Assembly (NCBI RefSeq): GCF_008087345.1 | Contig: NZ_ML701737.1 | Span: forward strand, 124,001 to 188,000 | Direction of reading: 5' to 3' | From: Nocardioides caldifontis | GTDB lineage: Bacteria; Actinomycetota; Actinomycetes; Propionibacteriales; Nocardioidaceae | Length of the DNA stretch: 64,000 nt | Shown: piece by piece, positions 42,242-50,962 of the stretch | How positions within the stretch are numbered: position 1 is the stretch's first letter | Layout of the letters: each line of letters opens with the position of its first letter | Made by a program: the position numbers and the translations under genes | The notes under the pieces: generated by a model | What the model saw: the letters and a program-made list of their open reading frames with translations, nothing else | Told to the model about the DNA's origin: nothing | Database searches by the model: none

Positions 42242-43987
42242 TCAGCGGCAGATGACGGTGTCCGAGGCGATGTAGGTGGTGTGCATCTTCTCGGTGTGGT
42301 GGATCTCCGACTCGCCGGCCTTGCGGAAGACCCGGGTGACGTCGACCTGGAACCCGGAGTAGCCGGTGTTCGGGACGCAGTCGTCGCCGGTCAGCGTCTG
42401 CGTGCCGGGCGAGGTGTAGGCGTAGCGCTCGGAGGTCAGCGCCTGGATGTCCCACACCTTCGTCGAGAACATCCGGACCGTGAGCGACCCTGAATTCGAC
42501 CAGCTGCTCGGCGTGTGGATCGTCTGGATCAGCACGCCGTAGTCGGTGTCGTTGCGGAACCTCAGGTCGACCGTGGGCCAGGCGACCGTCGCCTCGCGGC
42601 CGACCGGGTAGCGGTCGATGTAGACCGAGTGCGGCTTGTGCTCGATGTCCTCGAGGCCGGCGAAGAACGCGGCGTTGAACGTGGTCGTCGCGACCTGGCT
42701 GACGCCGCCGCCGTAGTCCTCCTTGAACAGTCCGTTGCTGATGATCGTGCCGCGGGCGAAGCCGTTCTCCGCGGTTCGCTCGCCCACGATCTCGTTGAGG
42801 CTGAAGGTCTCCCCCGGCTTCAGCAGGGTCCCGTCGATCAGCTCGGCGGCGCGGCCGATGTTGATGTTGCGGTACTCCGCGTGGGGGTAGTAGGTCGTGA
42901 ACTGAGAGACCTTCTGCTTCACGCCCAGGGCGCGGACGTCCTTGACGGTCACCTCGGGCGGGGTGTCGACCGTGGGCAGCCGGGCCGCCCGCCGCTCGCT
43001 CACCACCAGCGCCAGGAAGCTGTCGCCGAGCCGCTCGTCGTCCACCGCGCGGCCGGCCCGCCCGGGCACCACCTTCGGCCGCCCGTCGACGACCCGGACG
43101 GTGGCGTCCTGGGGCCCCTGGAGCACGTCCTCGAGCAGCGGGTCGAGGAGGCTGCGGAGCCGGTCGACGTCGACCGCCGGCTCCAGCACACCGTCGCGGA
43201 CCTCCATCGAGAGCGCGGATGCGTAGTCGGCCGGGTCGAGCGAGACCCGCTGGCCGGCCGCCCGGTAGGTGACCGGTCCGTCCATCGCCGGGTCGGCGAA
43301 CTCCCGCATCGCGGCGGTGACGGCGGGGACGTCCAGCTCCGGCTCGACGTCGACCAGGTCGAGCCGCACCGGCTCGCCGTCGGACGGGAAGGCGGCGACG
43401 ACCGCCTCGGAAGCAGCGGCCACGTCGAGCCCGCTGCCGGCCTCGGGGAAGGTCGCCTCGGGGCCCGACGCCTCGAACCGGACCGCGCCCTCCACGGGCG
43501 GCTCGCCGACCTCCTCGGAGATCTCCTGGAGCCGCTCCTCCAGGACACCCGATCCGGTGGTGACCACGGCGGGGTACTCCTCCCCGCCGACGAGGGTCTC
43601 CCACATCTCGGCGACGCTCCACGTGCGGCCGACGGGCACCTGGTCGACCGACGCCGCGACGTCGACGTCGAGCCCGAGCTGGGCCGGCTCGAGGTCGAAC
43701 GTGCGGCCGTCGACGTCGAGCGTGATCGGGCGGTCGATGCGCTCCCCGAGCCGCTCCCGCAGGACCTGCTCGGCGCGGTCGGGCTTGAGGCCGCCGACCT
43801 CCACGCCGGCGATCCGCGTGTCCTCGGGGAGCCGGTCGCTGGCGAACGCCAGCCCGGCGACGTAGAGCCCGCCGACCACGAGGACGACGGCCAGCAGCAG
43901 CCACCGCAGGAACCGTCGGTCACGCTTGCCAGGGTCCGACGACGGCTCGTCGTCGGCGATGTCGTCGAGGAACAGCCGGTCGGTCAC
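42242..43987 (-). CDS. VanW-family protein with peptidoglycan-binding-like repeats
   Basis: The 581-residue protein has a cytoplasmic segment, one membrane helix (WLLLAVVLVVGGLYVAGLAF) and an extracytoplasmic body. Two YoaR/PG_binding_4-like domains (LPEDTRIAGVEVGGLKPDRA near residue 60; DGPVTYRAAGQRVSLDPADY near 230) are followed by the VanW domain (YPHAEYRNINIGRAAELIDG, KEDYGGGVSQVATTTFNAAF, ERTAENGFARG) and a C-terminal tail. VanW was named from glycopeptide-resistance clusters; its biochemical role is unknown. TAGCCT lies 7 nt before the GTG at 43987, so this start is preferred over the GTG at 44011. Confidence 0.88.
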   Translation of the reverse strand: MTDRLFLDDIADDEPSSDPGKRDRRFLRWLLLAVVLVVGGLYVAGLAFASDRLPEDTRIAGVEVGGLKPDRAEQVLRERLGERIDRPITLDVDGRTFDLEPAQLGLDVDVAASVDQVPVGRTWSVAEMWETLVGGEEYPAVVTTGSGVLEERLQEISEEVGEPPVEGAVRFEASGPEATFPEAGSGLDVAAASEAVVAAFPSDGEPVRLDLVDVEPELDVPAVTAAMREFADPAMDGPVTYRAAGQRVSLDPADYASALSMEVRDGVLEPAVDVDRLRSLLDPLLEDVLQGPQDATVRVVDGRPKVVPGRAGRAVDDERLGDSFLALVVSERRAARLPTVDTPPEVTVKDVRALGVKQKVSQFTTYYPHAEYRNINIGRAAELIDGTLLKPGETFSLNEIVGERTAENGFARGTIISNGLFKEDYGGGVSQVATTTFNAAFFAGLEDIEHKPHSVYIDRYPVGREATVAWPTVDLRFRNDTDYGVLIQTIHTPSSWSNSGSLTVRMFSTKVWDIQALTSERYAYTSPGTQTLTGDDCVPNTGYSGFQVDVTRVFRKAGESEIHHTEKMHTTYIASDTVICR

Positions 43988-43994
43988 GCCCCCA

Positions 43995-44000
43995 AGGCTA
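43995..44000 (-). promoter_or_regulatory. -10 hexamer for the VanW gene
   Basis: TAGCCT on the minus strand is 7 nt before the GTG at 43987. Confidence 0.4.
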
Positions 44001-44035
44001 CGGAGCCGCACCGACGGCGCCGTGGCGCCACCCGG

Positions 44036-44935
44036 TCAGAGCCCCGCGAACAGGTCGTCCTCCCACCCGCGCTCGTCGACGGGGCCTTGGATGCCCTTCA
44101 CGAGCCGGTAGTGCTCGACGCCCCACACCTGGTTGCCGATCTGGTTCGACAGCGCGAAGAACGGCCCCTCGACCGAGATCTGGGTGCGGTGGGCCGCCAT
44201 CGCCTCCATCTTCAGGTCGGCGTACGCCGTGCCGTCGACCGCGCAGGCGATGTCGGCGTCCTCGAGCATGAACGCGGGCGGCTCCTCGAGGCTGATCTCC
44301 TCGAAGGGGTTCTCGACGCCGGCCTCCTCGAACCGCTGGCGCTGCTCGCGCATCGCGCTCAGCGACATCCCCACCCAGTAGATCTTCGGGATGTCCCACG
44401 CCTCCCCCAGGTCGTGGCGGTACGACGGGACAGCTGCGAGCGCGGCGGCGTACATCGCCACCCGGTGGGCCTGGATGTGGTCGGGGTGGCCGTAGCCCCC
44501 GGTCTCGTCGTAGGTCACCAGCACCTGGGGGCGGACCTCGCGGAGGATCTCGACGAGGTGGTTCGACGCCTCGAGGAGGTCGGCCCTCCAGAACGTGTCG
44601 TCGCGGACGGTCGACTTGGGGACCGCCCTCATCGCCGACCCCCACTCCATGCCGGAGTCGCGGTAGCGACCGGGGCCGCCGAGGAACCGGTGGTCGGTGA
44701 CGCCGAGGACCTTCATCGCGTCGGCGAGCTCGCCGATCCGGTGCTCCCCCAGCGCGTCCTCGCGGTCGGCGGCGAGGTGCTCGAGCTCGGGGACGAGGAT
44801 CTCGCCCTCCTCCCCCAGGGTGCAGGTCACCAGGGTGACCTGGCGACCTTCGGCGACGTACTTCGCCATCGTCGCGCCGTTGTTGATGGTCTCGTCGTCG
44901 GGGTGGGCGTGCACGAGCAGCAGCCGTCGGTCCAT
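44036..44935 (-). CDS. mshB: Mycothiol biosynthesis deacetylase MshB
   Basis: The 299-residue zinc enzyme begins [25 protein letters not shown] at 11-15 supplies zinc ligands and the catalytic Asp; [20 protein letters not shown] carries the third ligand. It removes acetyl from GlcNAc-inositol in mycothiol synthesis. The [10 protein letters not shown] segment and length match MshB rather than Mca. TAGAGT lies 7 nt before the ATG, indicating a leaderless mRNA. Its position near fdxA-dapC agrees with the mycobacterial map. Confidence 0.9.
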   Translation of the reverse strand: MDRRLLLVHAHPDDETINNGATMAKYVAEGRQVTLVTCTLGEEGEILVPELEHLAADREDALGEHRIGELADAMKVLGVTDHRFLGGPGRYRDSGMEWGSAMRAVPKSTVRDDTFWRADLLEASNHLVEILREVRPQVLVTYDETGGYGHPDHIQAHRVAMYAAALAAVPSYRHDLGEAWDIPKIYWVGMSLSAMREQRQRFEEAGVENPFEEISLEEPPAFMLEDADIACAVDGTAYADLKMEAMAAHRTQISVEGPFFALSNQIGNQVWGVEHYRLVKGIQGPVDERGWEDDLFAGL

Positions 44936-44942
44936 GGGCCCC

Positions 44943-44948
44943 ACTCTA
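44943..44948 (-). promoter_or_regulatory. -10 hexamer for leaderless mshB
   Basis: TAGAGT on the minus strand ends 7 nt before the ATG at 44935. Confidence 0.5.
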
Positions 44949-44966
44949 GGGACGGGCACCGACGGG

Positions 44967-45206
44967 TCAGCCGGTCGGCGGCCCGAAGACGTCCAGCCAC
45001 CCGTCGTACTTCTCCACGAGCACCTCGACCACGATCTCCGGCGCGTCGGTGACCACCGCCCAGGGGTGGTCCTCGTCGTCGTCCTCGTTGACGAGCCGCT
45101 CTCTGACCACCTCGGCGGTGAACCCGTCCGCGCGGAGCCGGCCGGCGGCGGCCTCGGCGTCGTCGCGCTCGAAGAACACCGCGAGGAAGTTCGTCGGTCC
45201 GGTCAC
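44967..45206 (-). CDS. Small hypothetical protein, RraB-like pattern
   Basis: The 79-residue protein starts [20 protein letters not shown]. The order [49 protein letters not shown] follows a strand-helix-strand pattern with a closing D/Y-DGW motif that recalls ribonuclease-E-inhibitor RraB domains. The match is weak. The GTG overlaps the NUDIX stop (GTGA), so it is co-translated with that hydrolase and ends 31 nt before mshB. Confidence 0.55.
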   Translation of the reverse strand: MTGPTNFLAVFFERDDAEAAAGRLRADGFTAEVVRERLVNEDDDEDHPWAVVTDAPEIVVEVLVEKYDGWLDVFGPPTG

Positions 45207-45643
45207 GGCGCCACTGTCGCATCCGGGTCGTCGGCGCGGAGCAGCGCCCGGAGGCCGGGGAGGAACACCCGGTCCGCGTCGAGCCACTCGACGGCGTCGA
45301 GCTCGTCGGCACGCAGCCGGCGGAGCGCGTCGTGCTCGGTCGGCAGCGGCTCGCCCTCCACGACCTCGGCGGTGACGACCTCCAGGGTGAGCCCGTCGCC
45401 GAGCCCCGCGACGCCGGGCAGCCGCCCGGGCGCCCGCACGGTGCACCCGAGCTCCTCCCGGAGCTCGCGGACCGCGGCCTCCTCGAGGGACTCGCCTGCG
45501 TGCGCCTTGCCGCCGGGCAGCTCCCAGCGACCGGCAGCGGAGGCGGGGCGGGTGCGCCGGGCGGCCAGGAGTCGCGGACCGTCGGGGAGCTGGTCCAGCA
45601 CGGCGACCGCCACCACCCGGGCGGCTCGACTACTCGCGTTCAC
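45203..45643 (-). CDS. NUDIX hydrolase (MutT/8-oxo-dGTP-pyrophosphatase-like)
   Basis: The 146-residue enzyme starts VNASSRAARVVAVAVLDQLP. GGKAHAGESLEEAAVRELRE followed by ELG is a complete Nudix box; RWELPGGK is typical of the MutT branch, and RTRPASAAGRWELPG its nucleotide-binding strand. It likely sanitises oxidised nucleotides. A GTG three bases upstream (45646) is a possible start. The stop overlaps the next gene. Confidence 0.87.
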   Translation of the reverse strand: MNASSRAARVVAVAVLDQLPDGPRLLAARRTRPASAAGRWELPGGKAHAGESLEEAAVRELREELGCTVRAPGRLPGVAGLGDGLTLEVVTAEVVEGEPLPTEHDALRRLRADELDAVEWLDADRVFLPGLRALLRADDPDATVAP

Positions 45644-45836
45644 CACGCCATTCCCTGTGGAGCTCCTCGACAAGGGCGTCCGCGGCCCGTTCTCGACACC
45701 TCGGCAGCCCCTTCTCAGCTGGCAGACCCTCGACTCGCCGGCAGCACGGAGGCGCCGGGACGCGGGCTGACGACCAGTCCCGCCGTTGGTCGGACAGTCT
45801 CGCACCACGCCGCCCCGAGGCTCCGGCGGCATCGGG

Positions 45837-45842
45837 CAGACT
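45837..45842 (+). promoter_or_regulatory. -10-like hexamer for the 45849 gene
   Basis: CAGACT ends 6 nt before the GTG at 45849. Confidence 0.4.
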
Positions 45843-45848
45843 CGGCCC

Positions 45849-46943
45849 GTGGCCGCGCCAGACACCGCACCGATCCGGCTCACCGCCGGCCGTGCCCGGA
45901 CCCGCGAGAACGGTCTGCTCGCCGAGGCCGCGGGCGGCCGCGTCGGACTCGCCGGCGTCCTCGGGGCGCTCACCCGGAGGGCCACGCCCGTCGACACCCG
46001 GGGCACCACCGCCCGCCGTGGCTTCGCCTGGGACCGCGAGGACCAGCGCAGCCACTGGTGGCCCCAGGGCGTCACGAGCTCCGCCGACTCAGGGCTGCCG
46101 GAGGGGAGACCCCTGCTGGTCACGACGTCCTACGCCAAGGAGGTCGGCGACGTCGCGATGGGTTCGAGGATCACCGTCGTGGACCTCGACTCCGGCCCCG
46201 GCCCGACGTACGCGCACGTGCTGCTGGTGTGTCCGGAGGTCGACGACGCCGGCAGGCTCGAGGTCCGGCCGGTCCGGTCGCACGCCGGCGGCATCGCGTG
46301 GCGCGGCAACCAGCTGCACGTCGGGTCGACGGCACGGGGCCTCTACACCTTCGACCTCGACGACGTCGTGGCGGCGGCCCGGACCGACCACCCGCACGAG
46401 CTCGGGGTGCTGCCCGACGGCGGGGTGGCCGCGTACGCCCACCGGTTCGTCCTCCCGGCCCGGCGGCTGCTGAAGGCCGGGACGGCTGAGGGGTCGACGC
46501 CCTTCAGGTACTCCTTCTTGTCGGTCTCACACGAAAAGACCCCGCAACTGTGGGTCGGCGAGTACGGCCGCGACGGAGCCACGACCCGCCTGGCGACGTA
46601 CGGGCTCGCGGACGACGGGCAGGTCGCCACCGACGAGGACGGGGTGGCGGTGCCGTCGTACCTCGCGGACGGGGGCGTGCCGAGGATGCAGGGCGTGGCC
46701 GCCGTCGACGGCGTCCTCCACGTCACCACCAGCAACGGCCGCCGCGGGCGGGGCAGCATCTGGGTCGGCACCCCCGGTGCGCTGCAGCAGCGCGAGAAAG
46801 TGCTGCCTCCGGGGCCGGAGGACCTCTGCTACCGCCCGGCCGAGGACGAGCTGTGGACGGTCACGGAGTATCCCCGACGCCGGCTCGTCCTGGCGCTGCG
46901 GCGCGACTCGTTCCCCCAACCCGGGCAGGGCACCTGGCCGTAG
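45849..46943 (+). CDS. Uncharacterised protein, beta-propeller-like
   Basis: The 364-residue protein starts VAAPDTAPIRLTAGRARTRE. Repeated strands with HAGGIAWRGNQLHVGSTARG, GVPRMQGVAAVDGVLHVTTS and PEDLCYRPAEDELWTVTEYP suggest a beta-propeller. No signal peptide or catalytic motif is visible. I know of similar conserved proteins in Streptomyces and relatives but no function. It is monocistronic and converges on helR, ending 14 nt from its stop. Confidence 0.6.
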   Translation: MAAPDTAPIRLTAGRARTRENGLLAEAAGGRVGLAGVLGALTRRATPVDTRGTTARRGFAWDREDQRSHWWPQGVTSSADSGLPEGRPLLVTTSYAKEVGDVAMGSRITVVDLDSGPGPTYAHVLLVCPEVDDAGRLEVRPVRSHAGGIAWRGNQLHVGSTARGLYTFDLDDVVAAARTDHPHELGVLPDGGVAAYAHRFVLPARRLLKAGTAEGSTPFRYSFLSVSHEKTPQLWVGEYGRDGATTRLATYGLADDGQVATDEDGVAVPSYLADGGVPRMQGVAAVDGVLHVTTSNGRRGRGSIWVGTPGALQQREKVLPPGPEDLCYRPAEDELWTVTEYPRRRLVLALRRDSFPQPGQGTWP

Positions 46944-46956
46944 CGCGATGGCTTCC

Positions 46957-49101
46957 TCACCCGCTCGTCAGGACGACCAGCTGCTGGGTGGCCCGCGTCA
47001 TGGCGACGTACCTGTCGACGGCCCCTTCGATGCCCTCCCCGAGCTGCTGGGGGTCGACGAGCACCACCAGGTCGAACTCCAGCCCCTTGGCCAGCACCGG
47101 GGTCAACGCCCTGACGCGCGGGGTGGCTGGGCGGACCGGAGCGCCGATGACGCACGCCGTCCCCTCGGGGTGCGTGGCCAGCCACCGCTCGAGCACCGCG
47201 TCGAGGTCGGCGGCGGAGCCGTGCTCGACGGGGAGACCACCGGTCCGGACCGACCGGGGCACGTTGGCGTCCGGCAGCTCCGCTCGGATCACCGGTTCCG
47301 CCTCGGCCATCACCTCGGCCGGCGTCCGGTAGTTGATGCTCAACGACGCCAGCGCGACCCGCTCCAGCCCGACCCGTCGGAGCCGCTCCTCCCAGGACTC
47401 GGTGAACCCGTGGCGGGCCTGGGCACGGTCTCCCACGACGGTGAAGCTCCTCGACGGGCAGCGCGCCAGGAGCATCTGCCACTCGGCATCGGTCAGCTCC
47501 TGCGCCTCGTCGACGACGACGTGCGCGAACGGGCCGGCGAGCCGGTCGGGAGCCGCCGCGGGCACCGCGGAGTCGTCCACCAGCGCCCCACGCAGGTCCT
47601 CGACCCGCAGCATCGACATCACCTGCATCTCCGAGTCGTCGGCCGCGACCAGGTGGTCGACGACCCGGCTCATCTCCTCCTGCTGCGCGGCGAGAGCTGC
47701 CTCGTGCCGCCGCCTGCGTCGCGGCACCTCCGGGTCCCCGAGCCGCAACCGCGCCGCGTCCAGCAGCGGCAGGTCGGAGAACGTCCACGCCGAGGGCTCG
47801 TCCCTCTGCAGCAGCCGCACCTCGTCGGGGGCCAGCCACGGGGCGCACCGCCGCAGGTACGCCGGCACCGACCACAGGTCGCCGACGACGTCGGTCGCCT
47901 CGAGCATCGGCCAGGCCCTGGTGAGGGCAGTGAACAGCTCGCGGTTGCGGCCCAAGGCGGCACGGACCTGCTCCGGGGGCCCCTCGTCGTCGTGCTTGTC
48001 CACGAGGATGTCGAGCAGCGCGTCCCACACCTGGTCGCGGGCCTCGTTGTGGGGTGTGCCGGGCTCCGGCGCCGCGAACGCCTCCGCCCAGTCGGAGGGG
48101 CTGAGCCAGACGTCGCCCCACAGCGTCTCGACGACCATCCCTTCCGTCGGAGGCTCCTCGTAGAGCGCGACGGCCGGCTCGATCGCCGCGACCATCGCCG
48201 CGGACGCCTTCAGCCGGGCAACTCGCGGATCGGGCTCCTCAACAGCCTCGCGCCCCTCCGGCACCAGGTCCCGGAGCGTGCAAGGCTGCACCCCCTCCTC
48301 CCCCAGGCTCGGCAGGACGTCCCCGACGTAGGCGAGGTAGGGCTGGTGCGGGCCGACGAACAGCACGCCGCCGCGCCGGTGGCCGAGCCGCGGGTCCGAG
48401 TAGAGGAGGTACGCCGCGCGGTGCAGAGCCACCACGGTCTTGCCGGTGCCCGGGCCGCCGTCGACCACGAGCGCTCCGCGTGAACCGGCACGGATGATCG
48501 CGTCCTGGTCGGCCTGGATGGTGGCCAGCACGTCCCGCATCCGCGGCGACCGGCTGGCGCCCAGGCTGGCGATGAAGGCGGACTGGTCGTCGAGGGCGGC
48601 GCCGTGGTCGACCCCGTCCTCGGCGAACACCTCGTCCCAGTAGTCGGTGATCCGGCCCGCCGTCCACCTGTAGCGACGCCGGCTCGCCAGCCCCATCGGG
48701 TTCCCGTGCGTGGCACCGAAGAACGGCTCGGCGGCCGGCGAACGCCAGTCGACCAGGAGCGGAGTGCCGTCGCCGTCCTTCAGGCCGAGACGCCCGACGT
48801 ACACCGGGTCGCCGTCGGCGGGCACCATCCGCCCCAGGCACAGGTCGAGCTCGAAGCGGCGGAGCGTGCGCAGCCGGGCACTGAGCCGGTGCACCTCCAG
48901 GTCCCGGTCCAGTGCCTGCTGACCGGAGCCGCCCGGAGCGCGGCGCGCCTCGACGAGCCGCTCGGTGAGCTCGGCGGTCGTCCGCCCCAGGGTCTCGGCG
49001 ATCCGCTCGAACTGGCGCTCGTCGTGCGCGACGAGCGCCGGGTCGGCCTTGGCGGTCAGGTGGTCCGGGAGGGCGAAGACGCTGGTGCACGCGGGGTTCA
49101 A
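46957..49101 (-). CDS. helR: HelR-type RNA polymerase recycling ATPase (HelD family)
   Basis: The 714-residue UvrD/HelD-like protein has FALPDHLTAKADPALVAHDE and RRAPGGSGQQALDRDLEVHR at its N-terminus, the coiled-coil region of HelR proteins. DGGPGTGKTVVALHRAAYLL is Walker A; HVVVDEAQELTDAEWQMLLA is Walker B; FTVVGDRAQARHGF and LSINYRTPAEVMAEAEPVIR are later helicase motifs. HelR displaces rifamycin from RNA polymerase and recycles stalled enzyme. A rifamycin-associated element lies 56 nt upstream. The start is TTG at 49101; no strong ribosome-binding site is visible. Confidence 0.88.
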   Translation of the reverse strand: MNPACTSVFALPDHLTAKADPALVAHDERQFERIAETLGRTTAELTERLVEARRAPGGSGQQALDRDLEVHRLSARLRTLRRFELDLCLGRMVPADGDPVYVGRLGLKDGDGTPLLVDWRSPAAEPFFGATHGNPMGLASRRRYRWTAGRITDYWDEVFAEDGVDHGAALDDQSAFIASLGASRSPRMRDVLATIQADQDAIIRAGSRGALVVDGGPGTGKTVVALHRAAYLLYSDPRLGHRRGGVLFVGPHQPYLAYVGDVLPSLGEEGVQPCTLRDLVPEGREAVEEPDPRVARLKASAAMVAAIEPAVALYEEPPTEGMVVETLWGDVWLSPSDWAEAFAAPEPGTPHNEARDQVWDALLDILVDKHDDEGPPEQVRAALGRNRELFTALTRAWPMLEATDVVGDLWSVPAYLRRCAPWLAPDEVRLLQRDEPSAWTFSDLPLLDAARLRLGDPEVPRRRRRHEAALAAQQEEMSRVVDHLVAADDSEMQVMSMLRVEDLRGALVDDSAVPAAAPDRLAGPFAHVVVDEAQELTDAEWQMLLARCPSRSFTVVGDRAQARHGFTESWEERLRRVGLERVALASLSINYRTPAEVMAEAEPVIRAELPDANVPRSVRTGGLPVEHGSAADLDAVLERWLATHPEGTACVIGAPVRPATPRVRALTPVLAKGLEFDLVVLVDPQQLGEGIEGAVDRYVAMTRATQQLVVLTSG

Positions 49102-49141
49102 CGAGGGGCTCCGATCGCACGACGACGTGGGTAGCCCGGAG

Positions 49142-49147
49142 AGTCTG
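49142..49147 (-). promoter_or_regulatory. Possible -10 of helR
   Basis: CAGACT on the minus strand lies 10 nt downstream of the RAE, placing the -35 region inside the element. Confidence 0.35.
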
Positions 49148-49157
49148 AGCCACGACG

Positions 49158-49177
49158 GGGGTCTTGCCGCAAGCCCC
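49158..49177 (-). promoter_or_regulatory. Rifamycin-associated element (RAE)
   Basis: On the minus strand the sequence is GGGG, CTTGCGGCAAG, A, CCCC. The core CTTGCGGCAAG is the inverted repeat known as the RAE, found upstream of rifamycin-resistance genes in actinomycetes. It differs from the consensus as I remember it at one base. It is oriented towards and 56 nt upstream of helR. Confidence 0.85.
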
Positions 49178-49196
49178 GGGGTGCGCTATACGTTGA

Positions 49197-49225
49197 GAAC
49201 GGAGAGGGCATCGCCCTCTCCGTTC
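49197..49225. terminator. 13-bp hairpin between the VOC gene and helR
   Basis: GAACGGAGAGGGC (49197-49209) and GCCCTCTCCGTTC (49213-49225) form a perfect stem with a 3-nt loop. It is 88 nt past the stop of the VOC-protein gene and upstream of the RAE, so it should insulate helR from read-through. There is no T run on the minus strand. Confidence 0.7.
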
Positions 49226-49312
49226 GTCTTCCGCCGCGACGAACCCGGCTCACCCCGTCGACGAGGGCTCCCCTGCCACTTCTTGTCGTGCTGACCTGAA
49301 CCCTCGCGCTGC

Positions 49313-49669
49313 TCAGCTCAGGCAGAGGCAGAACGGGTGCCCCGCCGGGTCGAGGAAGACCCGGAAGGTCGTGCCCGGCTGGTGCTCGTGCTTGGTCGCT
49401 CCCAGCTCGACCACGGCCGCCTCGGCGGTGTCGAGGTCGTCGACGACGACGTCGAGGTGCATCTGCTGCGGCACCTGCTGCCCCGGCCACTCGGGCGCGC
49501 GATAGTCGTCGACCTTCTGGAACGACAGGCACTGCCCCTGCTCGGACTTGACGTCGATCCAGTCGTCGCCGGGCTCGACCTTCCAGTCGAGCAGCGCCGC
49601 GTAGAACTCCGCGAGCGGAGCCGGGTCAGGGCAGTCGAGGACGGTGGTGGGATAGCGGGCGATGGCCAT
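49313..49669 (-). CDS. VOC/glyoxalase-like protein
   Basis: The 118-residue protein begins MAIARYPTTVLDCPDPAPLA, then FYAALLDWKVEPGDDWIDVK, QQMHLDVVVDDLDTAEAAVV and a closing VFLDPAGHPFCLC. These are the paired beta-alpha-beta-beta-beta units of the vicinal oxygen chelate fold. The His in MHLDVVV and the GHPFCLC segment are the usual metal or substrate region. Substrate unknown. TACTGT 6 nt before the ATG supports a leaderless start. Confidence 0.87.
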   Translation of the reverse strand: MAIARYPTTVLDCPDPAPLAEFYAALLDWKVEPGDDWIDVKSEQGQCLSFQKVDDYRAPEWPGQQVPQQMHLDVVVDDLDTAEAAVVELGATKHEHQPGTTFRVFLDPAGHPFCLCLS

Positions 49670-49675
49670 GGCGGG

Positions 49676-49681
49676 ACAGTA
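49676..49681 (-). promoter_or_regulatory. -10 hexamer for the VOC gene
   Basis: TACTGT on the minus strand ends 6 nt before the ATG at 49669. Confidence 0.5.
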
Positions 49682-49745
49682 CGCCGCGCTCCACCGCCGA
49701 TCCACCGCCTTCGCGCAGCCGCGGATCCGGGTGGGGAGAACGGGG

Positions 49746-50180
49746 TCAGTTGAGCGGCGCGCGCTGGAGCGGGACCCGCGCGCGCCGGACGACGACGTGC
49801 ATCGTGACGTAGGGGCCGTGGCTGTCGCCGCGGGTCGCTCCCTGGAGCTCCACGTGGTCCTGGTCGACGAGGATCGCGTGCGCCTCCCACAGCGAGTAAC
49901 GGAGCTTCTCCTGCCACAGCCAGGCCAGGCACCGCGCGACGTCCCGCTCGTCGAGCCCGGGGCCGAACTGGCCGAGCGCGATGACCAGCCGGTCCGGGTC
50001 GTCGGTGTGGCCGGCCTCGAGGTCGACGAAGAGCCGGGTCGCCAGCAGCTCGTCGCGGAGCCGCCGCTCGAGCTCGCGCAGCCGGCCGGGCGCCTCGGGC
50101 CCGGCGTTGAGCTGCACGGCCGTGCGCAGCCGGCGGTAGCGGATGAGCCGCTCCTCCTCCGTGACCCGTGTCGTCCCCAT
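49746..50180 (-). CDS. Hypothetical protein
   Basis: The 144-residue protein begins MGTTRVTEEERLIRYRRLRT. RRLRDELLATRLFVDLEAGH and DERDVARCLAWLWQEKLRYS are helical; VELQGATRGDSHGPYVTMHV precedes a basic end (VVRRARVPLQRAPLN). No known family or motif is evident. An upstream in-frame ATG at 50228 adds 16 residues, but GAGACT lies 6 nt before the 50180 ATG, supporting the shorter leaderless form. Confidence 0.55.
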   Translation of the reverse strand: MGTTRVTEEERLIRYRRLRTAVQLNAGPEAPGRLRELERRLRDELLATRLFVDLEAGHTDDPDRLVIALGQFGPGLDERDVARCLAWLWQEKLRYSLWEAHAILVDQDHVELQGATRGDSHGPYVTMHVVVRRARVPLQRAPLN

Positions 50181-50365
50181 CTGCGCAGTCTCGCTGGCAC
50201 GGTACGTGCGGTTCCAGACCGGTTGCATGGTCTTTACCTGGGACGCGACGCTCGTCCCGCCCGGTTCAGGACGTCGGCCTCTCCTGGACGCCGCTTCGCG
50301 ACCGATGAGTCCCGGCGCCGGCGTACGTCTGCAGAACCAGTGACCGACCGACGCGAGGGGAACCC

Positions 50366-50962
50366 GTGAGCGCCAGCTACACCTTCGACATCTTCATGAC
50401 CCTGGACGGTTACGGCTCCTACGGGCCGGGCGGCGACTGGGGTGGGTACTGGGGCAAGCACGGTCCGGAGCTCCTCGAGCACCGCCTCGCCCAGGTGAGT
50501 GAGGACCAGCGGATGGTGCTCGGTGGAGCGACGTTCCGAGAGTTCTCGCGGTGGTACGGCCCCGAGTCCGGTGAGCTGGCCGGCGAGATCGACCCCGTCA
50601 ACGCGGCGGCCCGGGCGCTGCCGACCACCGTGATCTCGTCGACGCTCGACACCCCCCTCGACTGGCCGGACGCGACGCTCGAGAAGGGCGACGCGGTGGA
50701 GACCGTCGCCCGGCTGAAGGACGAGTCCCCCGTGCCGCTGCGCTCGCACGGCAGCATCTCGCTCAACCGGTCGCTGATGGCCGCCGGGCTCGTCGACCGC
50801 GTGCAGGTCACCGTCTTCCCGGTCGTCTCCGGACGCACCGGCGAGCGGCCGATCTTCGAGCGGGCCGCCGACTTCGACCTCGAGCTGCTCTCGACCACCG
50901 TGCTCGACGGGCGCACCCTCGAGCTCGTCTACCGACCGACACTGCACGGAGGACCGGCATGA
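50366..50962 (+). CDS. Dihydrofolate-reductase-like / RibD C-terminal domain protein
   Basis: The 198-residue protein starts VSASYTFDIFMTLDGYGSYG. DIFMTLDGYG is the N-terminal strand-loop; EDQRMVLGGATFREFSRWYG and LRSHGSISLNRSLMAAGLVD are NADPH-binding parts, and VQVTVFPVVSGRTGERPIFE the closing block of RibD_C proteins. It probably reduces an unknown substrate with NADPH. GAGGGGAACCC precedes the GTG. The stop overlaps a 19-codon ORF. Confidence 0.87.
   Translation: MSASYTFDIFMTLDGYGSYGPGGDWGGYWGKHGPELLEHRLAQVSEDQRMVLGGATFREFSRWYGPESGELAGEIDPVNAAARALPTTVISSTLDTPLDWPDATLEKGDAVETVARLKDESPVPLRSHGSISLNRSLMAAGLVDRVQVTVFPVVSGRTGERPIFERAADFDLELLSTTVLDGRTLELVYRPTLHGGPA

Noticed and set aside
40698-43904. 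Very long open frame of over 1000 codons on the minus strand
   Set aside because: It runs through fdxA and then in the wrong frame through the VanW gene and antisense to the GNAT gene. Only the ferredoxin end is real; Ala/Arg/Gly-rich composition shows a high-GC shadow.
46957-49101. DNA-repair UvrD helicase
   Set aside because: The N-terminal region and length match HelD/HelR-type RNA polymerase partners, and the RAE upstream supports HelR.
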